The notes below the pieces were generated by a model. That model was not told where the DNA came from. It saw only the letters and a program-made list of their open reading frames with translations, and did not search any database. DNA of 64,000 nt from Piscicola geometra (Eukaryota; Annelida; Clitellata; Hirudinida; Piscicolidae). The stretch covers positions 9,782,126 to 9,846,125 of the forward strand of contig OX030958.1 in the NCBI GenBank assembly GCA_943735955.1, written 5' to 3'. Position numbers and translations under genes: made by a program. Positions 1 through 42,335 of this stretch are shown here, piece after piece (positions within the stretch are counted from its first letter, which is position 1; the number at the start of each line of letters is the position of its first letter).

Positions 1-650
1 AACTCTGAAAGCAGGAATTTGGCATGCGGAGATCTCATCCTAGGGGACTTGCGAAATATAATATAGTCTATAATATACATTACAATGATTGATACAGATT
101 ATATTATAATATATATAAAATATGTATTTTTTTTTAAAAATAAATATTTATAAAATATGTATTCTCTCCGAAAGACGTTGATTCAAGACCGAAATTTCAC
201 AACGCCGAAAACCCTTCGACCGTCTCAAGACCAAGATATCATAAGAGCACTGCGTTTTGAGTATTTGGAGTTGAGATATTGGGACATTTTGCAATTAGTA
301 TATTTTCATTGACTTTTCTTTTTATCCTTAAATTATTTTATTTTTATTAAATGAATTTTTTTTTCCTTTATTTTGTTTGTAAACCATTCTTTGAATTCAT
401 GTTTTTTGTAATAAACATGAATTCATTAATGAAATGAAATAAAATAAAAGAATTATTTTTTGACAAATTAATTTTATTTGTTTTAATGTAAAGGAAAACA
501 CCCTCGTTGAAGTATTTTTGTGACTCAACCGTTTTAAGTTTTGTAAAAACAACACTTTGAAAACAAAATATTAATAGGCGTTAAAAACAGGCTGAATTAA
601 TTAGAATTTAGATTAATTCAACTATTCCATATCTATGGGTTTAAAGATTT

Positions 651-706
651 CATCATCACCATCGTCACCATCATCATCGTCGTCATCATCATCATCATCA
701 TCATCG
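651..706. repeat. (ATC)n microsatellite
   Basis: Imperfect ATC/GTC trinucleotide run. The duplicate copy of this flank has a shorter version at 2157-2188. Confidence 0.9.
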
Positions 707-819
707 AACAGGCACGACGAATTGACCTCACTTTGCAATTTTGGTTACTTTCCATGATTTAAGCTGGTCGACTTTGTGCGTTGGCCTCCGTGGATCAATC
801 TATGCCGATATATGTTGTC

Positions 820-1753
820 TAGAGACCGACCGAAACAGATATTTTTATTTCGACCGAAACCAAAATTAGGCCGAAATTAAAATCCCATTTTCGGCCGAAA
901 CCGAAGTCAAGCCGAAATTGAATATCAATTTTCGGCCGAAACCGAAATTAAACCGAAATTGTAATCAAATTTTCGGCTGAAACCGAAGCCGAAACCGAAA
1001 TGTTTTCCAACTTTTATAAAAAATGAAAAATAGTATTTAACGATGACAATGCCAGTTTAATAAGTAAATCCAAACAAGCGTATATTTAAAGGCAAAAAAT
1101 AAAAGTTTTTCAACAACAAAATTTTTTTGTTGTTGACAGGCTTTGCTTTGGTCAGACTGACATTTTGTAAAAAACTTCCAAATAGGATTCAACGACATTC
1201 TCACAATTTATTTTTGAATTAATTAATCGAAGCCAAATCTTCTCGTTCTGTCGACTTATATATAGTGTTTTTCAAAGAATGGATATCTAGAATTCCACAT
1301 GCTTGTATATGTTATTCGAACAATTAGTCTTATGTCACCCATAAATCAATTAACCACGATATCTAATAGATATCTAAGAGAGATGAGAATCGAACCCAAA
1401 CTTAATAATTCGAGTTCGATTGAGGGTATACAGATACTTACGTTTGACAATAATATTTTTAAAAAAATTGTTAAAAAAATAGAATTTGCTTAAAAAAAGT
1501 TTTGTTAAATATCATCATTGAACGTATCCCAATTTACTTAAATTTCAAATACATGATTGTTGTTCCAGATGCTTGTATATGTTATTCGAAACTGAAATTG
1601 AACCAAAATTAAAAAATTATTTTCAGCCGAAACCGAAAAATTACTGAAATTGTAAAATTAGATTCGGCCAAAACCGAATAATTGCGAGAAACTAAGAAAA
1701 TTTGCAATTTCGGCGCTGAAACCGAAACCGAACCGAATTTCGGTCGGTCTCTA
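820..1753. mobile_element. Non-autonomous hAT-type DNA transposon (MITE-like)
   Basis: The 934-bp element starts TAGAGACCGACCGAAA and ends with its exact inverse, TTTCGGTCGGTCTCTA. It is flanked by the 8-bp duplication ATGTTGTC (812-819 and 1754-1761). The related unoccupied site is visible at about 2285-2300, where the duplicate flank reads straight through. The 8-bp target duplication and the TAGAG start fit the hAT superfamily. The subterminal parts are made of repeated TTTCGGCCGAAACCGAA-like motifs. No transposase reading frame is present. A nested insertion may occupy 1299-1568. Confidence 0.85.
1293..1590. repeat. Direct repeats bounding a possible nested insertion
   Basis: The 22-bp stretch beginning atgcttgtatatgttatt is present exactly at 1299-1320 and 1569-1590. 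With one mismatch the match extends to 28 bp from 1293 and 1563. The roughly 270 bp between them lack the TTTCGGCC motifs of the host element, which suggests a small retroposed insertion with a target duplication. A simple tandem duplication is the alternative. Confidence 0.5.
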
Positions 1754-2718
1754 ATGTTGTCTATATGACATCCTTGTTCTGCCAGGACGCTTTGCAAACA
1801 TTTTAAGATTAAATAAATCTTTTTTAGTTGGTTGTTTTTTTGTTTTTTTCCATTATTCATTATGAATTTCAATGCTTTTGATATTTGTTTTTTTTTAAAT
1901 GTAATGTCAGGCGATAAGTACCGCCTAGGTGAGAGTTTTTAAACTCTCTTCACTTTTGAGTGCCCTCGATCAAACTCTAAAAGCAGGAAACGGGTATGAC
2001 GAGACCTCATTCTAGGGGACCTGTCTGTGACTCAACCATTTTAAGTATTGTAAAAACGACACTTAGAAAACAATATTAATAGGCGTTAAAAACAGGCTGA
2101 ATTAATTAGAATTTAGATTAATTCAACTATTCCATATCAATGGGTTTTAAGGATTTCATCAACATCATCATCATCATCATCATCATCGAGCGGGCACGAC
2201 CTCACTTTGCAATTTTGATTACTTTCCATGATTTAAGCTGGTCGACTTTGTGCGTTGGCCTCCCTGGATCAATGTATGCCGATATTTGTTGTCTATATGA
2301 CATCAGTGTTCTGCCAGGGCGCTTTGCAAACATTTCAAGATTGAATAATTTTTTTTCGTTGGTTGTGTTCTTGTTTTTTTCCATTATTCATTATGAATTT
2401 CAATGCTTTTAATATTTGGTTTTTTCAAATAAAAATCAAAAAATGCAAAATAAGGCAGCGACTCAAATGCGATAAGTACCGCCTAGGTGAGAATTTAAAA
2501 ACTCTCTTCAATTTTGAGTGTCCTCGATCAAACTCTAAAAGCAGGAATTTGTATATTTGTCGAAATATAATATAGTCTATAATATACAATACAATGATTT
2601 ATAACAGATTATATTATAATATGTATAAAATATGTATTTTAGGACTCTATAATGATGCAAAAACATTCTAAAAATCTAAAGTACCCTTAAGTTACATGAA
2701 TGTCATTGAATTTTACCC

Positions 2719-2726
2719 TATAAAAG
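2719..2726 (+). promoter_or_regulatory. TATA box of gene C
   Basis: TATAAAAG lies about 100 bases before the ATG of the signal-peptide exon. Genes A and B have a TATATAAG motif at the same distance, so position and sequence are conserved across the three copies. 'ttcagtcgacaa' just downstream is shared with gene A. Confidence 0.6.
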
Positions 2727-2819
2727 AAAATTCAGTCGACAAGCTATTAATTTATTTTCTTACAAATTGTAACAATATTAATTAAATATTTTGATATTCT
2801 CTATCAATTCCGGTGTATC

Positions 2820-34458
<31,639 letters not shown>

Positions 34459-35189
34459 GAGAAGAAAATCTATCGAAATGAAACATTTACAAAATGCAGA
34501 CATATCTACGAATAATCTATGATCAGCATAACTTTCATTGCGGTTTTACGTAATTCAGGGTGTTCCGATCTTCCAACCTGAATTCATTGTTACCATCAGT
34601 TGAGATTAATGATTGTTTTATTTAATCTTCAACATTTCCATGCAGAGAACATTTGAACCTTTCATTTGTTATGTTTCCGTATTTGACGTAGCTTGAGCTT
34701 CAAATCGGTTTTGTTTTGCATACATTATGTGAGCTGAGCTTTATAAAAATATAATTATTATTATATAACACCTTAAAAGTCCATGTGATTGTGATTTTTT
34801 AATTTTATGTAATTGTGAATGAGCCTAAAATCAATTGTAGTTAGCAATGTTTTACACTTATTATTGTAGTTTGAGAGATTATGCCAACGAATTCAGAGCA
34901 GTGACCTTCTATTTTTGTTTTATGTTCAATTTGCTTTTTTCGCAACAAACTATTTTTCAATGATTTAAAAAAAAGGTTTTAAATCTGGTTTTCTGTTATA
35001 TTCTACTACTATGCTTGAATAATCATCACAAAAATCCTTGTCTTAGTTAAAAAATATTTTATTTCAAGAAAGGTCAAAGTTTGGGTCGTTAAAAAGATCT
35101 TTGAAGTGCCAGGCTTTATTCAACCGATTTTGTGTTCAGTACAACACAACGACGAATATTATTAATGTGGTGACGTCAAAATAATAATA
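34459..35189. other. 3' flank of gene C, no gene seen
   Basis: AT-rich sequence shared with the 3' flank of gene A (about 41140-42030, direct) and of gene B (about 44010-44560, inverted). It probably contains the 3' UTR. No further coding signal was found. Confidence 0.5.
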
Positions 35190-35700
35190 TTGTGGTGAAA
35201 ACGTAAGTCGTTGGGGGAAAATAAGGAAGAAGAGGCAGCTATAGTCCACCATTCTATTCTGTTGTTAGCAGCGTTGAAAAGACTGCTCAAGGGAAGAGAC
35301 GTCCAATCTTTCACATTGTCCATCTAGCTATTTTTCTGACGGTCTCGACGACGACTTCCTCGTAGCGTGTTCTTTAGCACCGTCTTGGACAGTGAATCGT
35401 GCCTGACGACGTGGCCAAACCAAGTCAACTTTCGACGTTTGACAGTTGCTAAAAGAGGCTCTTGTTTTCCAACTAGTGCGGTTGTAATCTGATTGACGTT
35501 GTTGTTGGTTATGTGCTCCAAGGAAGAGATGCCATGGAGTTTACTGAAACATTTAGATTCAAAAACCTGTATCTTGCGTTTGTTTCCACGTTAAGAGACC
35601 AGGTCTCACATTCGTAAAGTAGGACACTGAGCACCAGTGACTGTTGGAGTCTATATCAGACAGAGAAGCTGATAGAATTACTTAACAATAACCGATTAAG
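35190..35700 (-). pseudogene. LINE reverse-transcriptase C-terminal fragment
   Basis: On the minus strand the translation shows LLYECETWSLN, then KRRKLTWFGHVVRHDSLSKT, then RGSRRRDRQKNS followed by a stop where other elements have Trp, then MDNVKDWTSLP and NAANNRIEWW. This is the typical C-terminal tail of non-LTR retrotransposon polyproteins. The reverse-transcriptase core is missing, and stops and frame changes show that it is dead. A related scrap lies at 43985-44030 on + strand. Confidence 0.75.
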
Positions 35701-36142
35701 TCTGGCCATTGCTGCAGTTGCCATTGAGGTTCTGGCTTACGACGCGCTTCAAGAGTGAGCAATTCCTACTCACGTCTTGGTGAGAAGAGTGGTGTAGCAC
35801 AATATGAATGATTTTTTTAAATAAAAATGTAAATCTGTGTGTGAGTGGGTTCTTGTAGAAGTGGACCCCTGACCACCTCAGGATTCCTGCCTACGCCATA
35901 GTGATAAAAAAACTAGGTGAAGGAGTATTTAAGTAAAAAAATGATATTTTGTTTTAGACAGCTATCACTATAACTACACATACTCACAATGTATTACTGT
36001 AAGAACATTTACTTTTATGCCATGGTTGACGATTATGCTCATATCCAAATAGAAATTTTTGAATACAAAAATGGAAAAAAAGTGGAGAGGGGGGTCCCTA
36101 TTAAAGTGACCCCAGGACCCCCCCAGAATCGCCGCTCATGAT
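35701..36142. other. No gene; transposon-like G/C-run sequence
   Basis: Contains 'gaggggggtccctatt' and 'gacccccccagaatcgccgc', similar to the C-rich stretch at 49940-50080. Probably a transposon remnant. Nothing coding seen. Confidence 0.4.
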
Positions 36143-37242
36143 AAATATGATAGATTCTAAATATGATAGATTCTAAATATGATAGATTCTAAATATGATA
36201 GATTCTAAATATGATAGATTCTAAATATGATAGATTCTAAATATGATAGATTCTAAATATGATAGATTCTAAATATGATAGATTCTAAATATGATAGATT
36301 CTAAATATGATAGATTCTAAATATGATAGATTCTAAATATGATAGATTCTAAATATGATAGATTCTAAATATGATAGATTCTAAATATGATAGATTCTAA
36401 ATATGATAGATTCTAAATATGATAGATTCTAAATATGATAGATTCTAAATATGATAGATTCTAAATATGATAGATTCTAAATATGATAGATTCTAAATAT
36501 GATAGATTCTAAATATGATAGATTCTAAATATGATAGATTCTAAATATGATAGATTCTAAATATGATAGATTCTAAATATGATAGATTCTAAATATGATA
36601 GATTCTAAATATGATAGATTCTAAATATGATAGATTCTAAATATGATAGATTCTAAATATGATAGATTCTAAATATGATAGATTCTAAATATGATAGATT
36701 CTAAATATGATAGATTCTAAATATGATAGATTCTAAATATGATAGATTCTAAATATGATAGATTCTAAATATGATAGATTCTAAATATGATAGATTCTAA
36801 ATATGATAGATTCTAAATATGATAGATTCTAAATATGATAGATTCTAAATATGATAGATTCTAAATATGATAGATTCTAAATATGATAGATTCTAAATAT
36901 GATAGATTCTAAATATGATAGATTCTAAATATGATAGATTCTAAATATGATAGATTCTAAATATGATAGATTCTAAATATGATAGATTCTAAATATGATA
37001 GATTCTAAATATGATAGATTCTAAATATGATAGATTCTTAAAATGATAGATTCTAAATATGATAGATTCTAAATATGATAGATTCTAAATATGATAGATT
37101 CTAAATATGATAGATTCTAAATATGATAGATTCTAAATATGATAGATTCTAAATATGATAGATTCTAAATATGATAGATTCTAAATATGATAGATTCTAA
37201 ATATGATAGATTCTAAATATGATAGATTCTAAATATGATAGA
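36143..37242. repeat. 16-bp minisatellite, about 69 copies
   Basis: The unit is aaatatgatagattct, repeated for 1100 bp with almost no variation. One variant unit is near 37038 ('gattcttaaaatgata'). The array begins directly after the C-rich remnant. Confidence 0.98.
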
Positions 37243-37982
37243 ACTATGAATTCCAAATTTTTACATAGTATAGATCGTGGGACAAGGCTCTTATGGGTTA
37301 ATCGAAAGTTAATTTATATTAAAGCACAGCTTTAGTTTTGAATATTGTGGGGGGGAAATTTAAGTATTTAAAAAAATATAATTACTGTAAAAACAAGACG
37401 TTCACATCAGGCTGAATAAATTAGAATTCAGATGATTTCAACTACTCCATATAACATACAGAATATAACATTGAAAAACAAAATTTCAAGTATTGTGAAA
37501 ACAACATTTTAAGTATTGTGAAAACAACATTTAAGTGTTGTAAAACAAAATTTCAAGTATTTTGAAAACAACATCTTACAAACAAAATATAAAAGGCGTT
37601 CACATCAAGCTGAATTAATTAGAATTTATATGATTTCTACTATAGGTTTTCAAGATCTAAAATATGTTTTTTCTTTTGTTCGTGTTCTCGTTTGTCTTTT
37701 TTTCATTATTCATTAAAAATTTTCACTGTTTTTGATACTCTGTGTTTTACTAGAATAAAAAATATATTTAAGCAAAAAAAGGGGCAGTGACTTTAATGTA
37801 CGAATCTCTTCACTTTCGAGTGTCGTCGAATTTGTTTATTAATAGAATTATAATATATTAAAAACTATTTGAAACAGACTATATTAAAGTATTATGTGTT
37901 TTAGGACTCTATAATCATACACAAACATTCTACAAATCCACAGATCCATTTAGTTACATGAGTGTCATTGAAATTTATTGTA
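37243..37982. other. 5' flank of gene A, no gene seen
   Basis: Contains diverged copies of the duplicated 5' flank seen at 1-2640, with 'ggctgaattaattagaattt'-type segments repeated at about 37410 and 37605. No coding region recognised. Confidence 0.5.
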
Positions 37983-37990
37983 TATATAAG
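37983..37990 (+). promoter_or_regulatory. TATA box of gene A
   Basis: TATATAAG about 95 bases before the ATG, the same distance as in genes C and B, with the shared 'attcagtcgacaa' just downstream. Confidence 0.6.
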
Positions 37991-38081
37991 AACATTCAGT
38001 CGACAAACTATTAATTTATTTTTTGGAAACTTTCAATTATAATTAAACATTTGTGGTATTCTATGTTTTTCCCGGTTTAAC

Positions 38082-38133
38082 ATGGTGCCTAAAGTAATTT
38101 GTGCCCTCTTATTCGTGGTATGCCTGCAGACAG
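38082..38133 (+). CDS. Gene A exon 1, signal peptide
   Basis: Codes the same 17-residue MVPKVICALLFVVCLQT and ends in phase 1 before gtcag, as in genes C and B. Confidence 0.8.
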
Positions 38134-41100
38134 GTCAGAATTTTGTCCGTTTTTTCTTTTAAACTGAATAGTTGAATGTTTGAAAAAAAAATTAATCAAA
38201 CTATGTTATATTATTTAATGTTAAATAAATAATCGCAAAATAAATATATACATTTAATTTAGTTTTGAATAAAAAAAACTAAATTTTTGTCTCAAATTTT
38301 TCTCATTTTTTCAAAAATTATTTAGCATTTTTAACCCAGTGTTTTTAACATATATTTTGATTTTGTCAGACATATGAAATTAATAGATTATAATCATTAT
38401 TCAGTATACAATTAAAAGCTTTATTGTTTTTATTATAACTTTCAAAATGGTTTTCCTCAAACAGCTGACTGCAGAAAAACAATAGGAGAGAAGAAATATG
38501 TGTTTCAAAGTTTGTATTAAAATAAAAACTTTTTCAATTGAATTGAAAATGTCTTCATCTTTTAAATATAAATGTTTATTCTATAACAACTAAAGGCTTA
38601 CAAATCAATTTCAAAATAGATTCTAAATATTGCTTACGTTGTTCCTCTCAAACGGGTTTTCGAGTTGTGAACGGATGGTCGAGCGCCTTGTGATTTGTGA
38701 CTTATACCAAGGCTATAGGTTGTGCCTTTGATTCCTAAACACCATAGGCTCATTTGGCCGATTGAATTGCACCCTTCAAAGGGGTCATGAGTGTTATACT
38801 GCACTGCTTGGTCATAGTATCCCTTACCTACTTTGTAATTATTCATTGTGAAAATAATTCTTTCCAAAACACCTTTTCCAATGCCACTATGCTTTATTGT
38901 CTATGACCATATCTAAATTATTTATTTAGTTATCTTCTTAGAGCAAAAAATTACTTTCTGCTAAAAATATAATTTTTTATATACTTCATTGAAAACTAAG
39001 CCCAAAATTGTGATTCTGTAAGTATGATTGAAAGAATATTCCCATTTAATTAAATAAATGAATAAATTCTAAAAACTTTCTCATATTTTTGAAGATTTAA
39101 AATTAAAATTGAATTAAAAAAATTTCTTTTGAATAAATTTTAGAAAAAGAACATTATTGTGTTATAAATGAGAGCTCTAGAAAAACAATTGAAAATTATT
39201 ATTTTTTTACTATAGTTTTGATAACCTATCGAAAACAACTTTTTCAGGAGAATGTGATAAGTTGTCGTGGGACGGCCACACGTTAATCACGTGCACTATG
39301 GAAACAACCATCAGCGGCTTACCAGAGTACCAACAGGAACTTGCCGATGTGATCCGTGAAAAAAAAGACTATTTTGTGTAAGTTTTGATTTTCATTTGCA
39401 TGTTTTTGATAATTTTCAATCTCCTCACACTATCTTTATTTATAAAATTTAGTTCCAACTCGAATTTAGAGTGTGCGTTTAAACTTAGAGGGCTAAAACT
39501 AGTGGACATTGAAACTTGAAGCATAAAATCAATCTTTGCAAATACATTTATTGAGCATTTCATTACAAAAAAGTAAAAGAAATTTCCAAGACACGTGTTT
39601 CAATTACGAATCTCTCGGGAATGAATTTGAAGCTGTGACTTTCAATCCAGAGACTGAGGTTTTGTCCAGTTGGATTACATTCGCTCCACAAGGCGGTTTG
39701 TACTGAGTAGTTGAATGCAACGCAGCTTACTGTTGAATTATTCATGCATTCCAGTTAATTAGATTATCGTTTAAAGATAATAACCAAAATTTTTATGTTT
39801 AATCAACAAATCTTTTTTACTTAAATAATGTTTTCATAGATAAGATAATGTGCAGCAGTTTCCAAATAAACATGAAGAACGCCACTCAAATCAATGAAAA
39901 GTGCATGTTCCAGCCCAAGCGTGCACCAACTGATTGCACGTGAGTTTCTTTAGGTTTAATCCGGGTTTTCAAATACAGTAATAAACGATTGAAACAAGAT
40001 TGTAAAATATATTAATAAATATATACTTCTATTTTTTTGAAGTTTCACTAATTCCTTCTATAATGAACAGCGACTTCATGCAATGCCCAACAACTCACAA
40101 CAATGCTCAAGGTCGAGTAAGAACACTGATACTCAAACCGTTAAAAAGACTTTGGAATATGATGATCAAACGAAAGTGGCAAGATATATTACTGGAAGCG
40201 CTAGCTTTGCAAATTCCAACCCACAATCTTCCTCTTGTACCGCTATTCCTGGTGAGCTAATTATTACGAACTTGTAGAAGTTTCGCTTGTTCATGAATCT
40301 ATTGTCTCTAGAAAACAAAACTTTTTCCTATTTATGAATCAAGTAGGTTTCGAAAATTCAATTTTTTACATTCAAGCTATTTCTAGTTCATCAGCATTTT
40401 ACAATTTGTCAAAAAAATTAATCTTGATGAAACATATCAGATGCATCCAAGTATTTCAAACTTTCGCTATCAGAATCCGATTGTGCTAGTGAGTACACTA
40501 TTAAAATTCGAATTATTAATTTATTGTGTACTAATGAAAGAATTTCAAAATAATTGAAAACTCCTATGATTACTATAAATTTTTATTTCTTATTTTCAAT
40601 ATATTATTTTTATATATTCAGAATATCCAGTAGCTGATATGGGTCTGTGAATTTTGTAACCTTTAGTTAAAAATTTAAAGTTTTATGAAACAATTGAATA
40701 AAATACATTAAAATAATTAACATTTGTTTTCATTCAACGTGGAGATTATAGAAATCGGACCCTCGCAATTGGGACAAAAGTCGCTCTTTTCCCAATAGAC
40801 CATCACATTCTCCATGATAGCAAATAAATATGGTTTCTAGGCAATGTTAAGATGCAGTCTAGTTTATTTGCAAATCTGTAGGCTTAAAGGTCGTTTGATA
40901 ATGCTCATTGTATGAAATCATCCAAAACAGTTGACCCAAAGACAACCACCAAGCCTGAAAGTGGCACTGGTATTCACTCATTTACATTTATAGAATTTGA
41001 GCGTTCACGATATCTTCGATTTTGAATCAATCTTTTATTAAATGTTTGAGTGCACTTTTACTAACGGGCGTTTCTTTTCACAGGTGTTTTCCTCCACATA

Positions 41101-41169
41101 CTGCTTGGTCCTCTACCAGCTGACTTTGAAATAAGAAAAGAAAAAATTAAAGACATTTCACTTTTTTAA
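38082..41169 (+). CDS. Gene A: secreted Cys-containing ectodomain protein (span of gene)
   Basis: Exon model: 38082-38133 signal peptide; 38465-38509; 39248-39377; 39580-39695; 39840-39939; 40043-40251; 40441-40488; then either 40622-40650 (stop) or 40931-40969 and 41084-41169. Junction phases agree throughout: 1, 1, 2, 1, 2, 1, 1. The short form has 242 residues, the long form 274. The ectodomain has about ten Cys (for example ECDKLSW, DGHTLITC, QDTCFNYE, NEKCMFQP, SSSCTAIP) and N-glycosylation sites at NAT and NNS. Exons 2-7 each have a counterpart in gene B with in-frame amino-acid changes. The acceptor at 39579 has a poor pyrimidine tract. Family unknown, probably extracellular. The long form has a frameshifted anchor. 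Confidence 0.6.
39248..39377 (+). CDS. Gene A exon 3
   Basis: Acceptor ctttttcag, donor gtaagt, entry phase 1, exit phase 2. It codes ECDKLSWDGHTLITC, then TISGLPEYQQELADVI and ends EKKDYF. The gene B copy (46507-46636) differs at only a few bases, so this is the best conserved ectodomain exon. Confidence 0.7.
39580..39695 (+). CDS. Gene A exon 4
   Basis: Entry phase 2, exit phase 1. It reads NFQDTCFNYESLGNEF, then EAVTFNPETEVLSSWI and TFAPQG. The gene B copy keeps the frame with conservative changes. The acceptor (aaaaag) lacks a good pyrimidine tract and the donor is gtttgt, so boundaries are less sure. An antisense frame is also open here but does not fit the gene phases. Confidence 0.55.
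40043..40251 (+). CDS. Gene A exon 6, Ser/Asn/Gln-rich
   Basis: Acceptor after 'cttctatttttttgaag', exit phase 1 at gtgagc. It contains MPNNSQQCSRSSKNTDTQT, YDDQTKVARYITG and SSSCTAIP. The frame is set by phase 2 entry from exon 5 and phase 1 exit to exon 7. Another frame is open but has the wrong exit phase. Confidence 0.6.
40622..40650 (+). CDS. Gene A alternative terminal exon
   Basis: After the acceptor 'atatattcag' it codes (K)YPVADMGL and then TGA, with AATAAA 47 bases later at 40697. In gene B the homologous exon is only 15 nt and ends at a proper donor (gtatgt). In gene A that donor reads atatgg. Loss of the donor would therefore make a secreted protein without anchor. Confidence 0.5.
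40697..40702 (+). terminator. Candidate polyadenylation signal
   Basis: AATAAA 47 bases after the stop at 40648-40650. Confidence 0.45.
40931..40969 (+). CDS. Gene A stalk exon (39 nt)
   Basis: Phase 1-1, codes DPKTTTKPESGT. It has the same flanks as the gene C array exons ('tgaaatcatccaaaacag' before, 'gtattcactcatttacattt' after). Gene A has only this one stalk exon. Confidence 0.55.
41084..41169 (+). CDS. Gene A terminal exon, anchor frameshifted
   Basis: Homologous to the anchor exons of genes C and B ('tgcttggtcctctaccagct' is shared) but shortened near its start. In the frame set by phase 1 entry it reads VFLHILLGPLPADFEIRKEK and stops at 41167. The membrane-anchor frame is lost. Gene A may thus make no anchored product. 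Confidence 0.5.
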
Positions 41170-41696
41170 AATGTCAGACATATCCAAGAATATTTTATCA
41201 ACGCTTTAACTTTTATAGCGCTTTACAAGGTATTTCATGGTGTTTCAATCTTCAAACGTGATTTCATTTTAAACATCTGTTGAGATAATTGTTTGATTTA
41301 ATCTTTAACATTTCTATTCAGACACAATTTTGAACATTTAATGTTTTCGTCTTGACGTAGCTCGAGCTTCAAATCGGTTTTGTTTGGCAAACCTTATGTA
41401 AGCTGAGCTTTATAAAAATATAATTATTATATAACACCTTAAAATTCAATATGATTGTGATTTTTTAATGTTATGTAATTTTGATTGAACTTAAAATAAA
41501 CTATAGTTTGCAATTATTTTAATATTTAAAAAAATCATTGAAAAATAGGTTAGTATGTGGCGAAAAAAGCTAATCGAACATGAAACAAAAATAGAAGGTC
41601 ACTAGTCTGAATTCGTTGGCAACTGCTCTCAAACTACAATAATTTGGTTTTTTATTATATAATAATATTATTAATTGTCGTTTTTGTAAAGCGCCC

Positions 41697-41756
41697 GGGC
41701 ACGCAACTGAAGCGCTCTCACTACTTCGTAATGCAATAAAGAAATGAAAATAATTA
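41697..41756. repeat. Possible retroposon tail
   Basis: The segment with 'aaagcgcccgggcacgcaac' followed by an A-rich run resembles the 3' end of LINE- or SINE-derived copies. Weak call. The rest of 41170-44564 is AT-rich flank duplicated from the gene 3' ends, with no gene seen. Confidence 0.3.
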
Positions 41757-42208
41757 TAATAGTAATGTTATTAAAAGGAAAGCAAAGAGTAGCATGGAAT
41801 AATTATGAGTGATAAGCTAAGTTGAAATAATGAGTTTTCAGTTTGGCTTTGAAAGTCGAAAATTGGTTGATATTCTACTACTATGCTTGAATAATCATCA
41901 CAAAAATCTTTTTATTTTTTGAAAATATTTTATTTCAAGAAAGGTCAAAGTTTGTGTGGTTAAAAAGACCTTTAAAGTGCCGGGCTTTATTTCAACCAAT
42001 TGTGTGTTCGGTACAACACAACGAAGAATATTTACAAGGCACTGGTTACGGGTCTTGCACTCAAATGAGTTAAAGTTATCGCTATATTTTAATGAATGGG
42101 GTTTTCTTTTATTTATATTTTGAAAACTATATTTTCCATATATTATGTTTTATTAATTATAAATATAATTAAGTTAAAAGTTTTAAAAAAGTCTATCTCA
42201 TCCATTTA

Positions 42209-42335
42209 TACCCTAACCCTAAACTTAACTTTAATATTAACTTTAATCTTAACCCTAACCTCAAACTTAACCTTAATCTTAACTCTAACCTTAACCTTAA
42301 CCCTAAAATTAACCTTAATCTTAACCCTAGCCCAT
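42209..42335. repeat. Degenerate telomere-like (TTAACCC)n tract
   Basis: A run of TAACCC/TTAACC/TTAATC units, for example ccctaaccctaaacttaact and cttaaccctaacctc. It resembles decayed interstitial TTAGGG telomere repeats, the motif used by most animals. Confidence 0.6.

Larger units (their letters stand above)
1..2640. repeat. Duplicated 5' flank of the gene family
   Basis: Bases 1-130 recur at about 2529-2640 (the stretch with a run of TATA-rich sequence after 'gcaggaatttg'). Bases about 520-819 plus 1762-2010 recur at about 2024-2530. The same flank, more diverged, lies upstream of gene A at about 37380-37900 ('ggctgaattaattagaattt'). So the upstream region of the signal-peptide gene has been tandemly duplicated, and one copy was later split by the element at 820-1753. 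No signal-peptide exon is seen in this stretch, and I see no other gene. Confidence 0.75.

Noticed and set aside
39563..39745. Antisense 60-codon frame (MNNSTVSC...) with AATAAA after its stop, also at 46139-46321
   Set aside because: Conserved because it is opposite exon 4 of genes A and B. No acceptor or upstream exon supports it, whereas the sense frame joins its neighbours in phase and starts and ends at AG/GT.
40063..40260. Alternative frame through gene A exon 6 (MNSDFMQCPTT...)
   Set aside because: Its exit phase does not fit the next exons, and the chosen frame has matching entry and exit phases.
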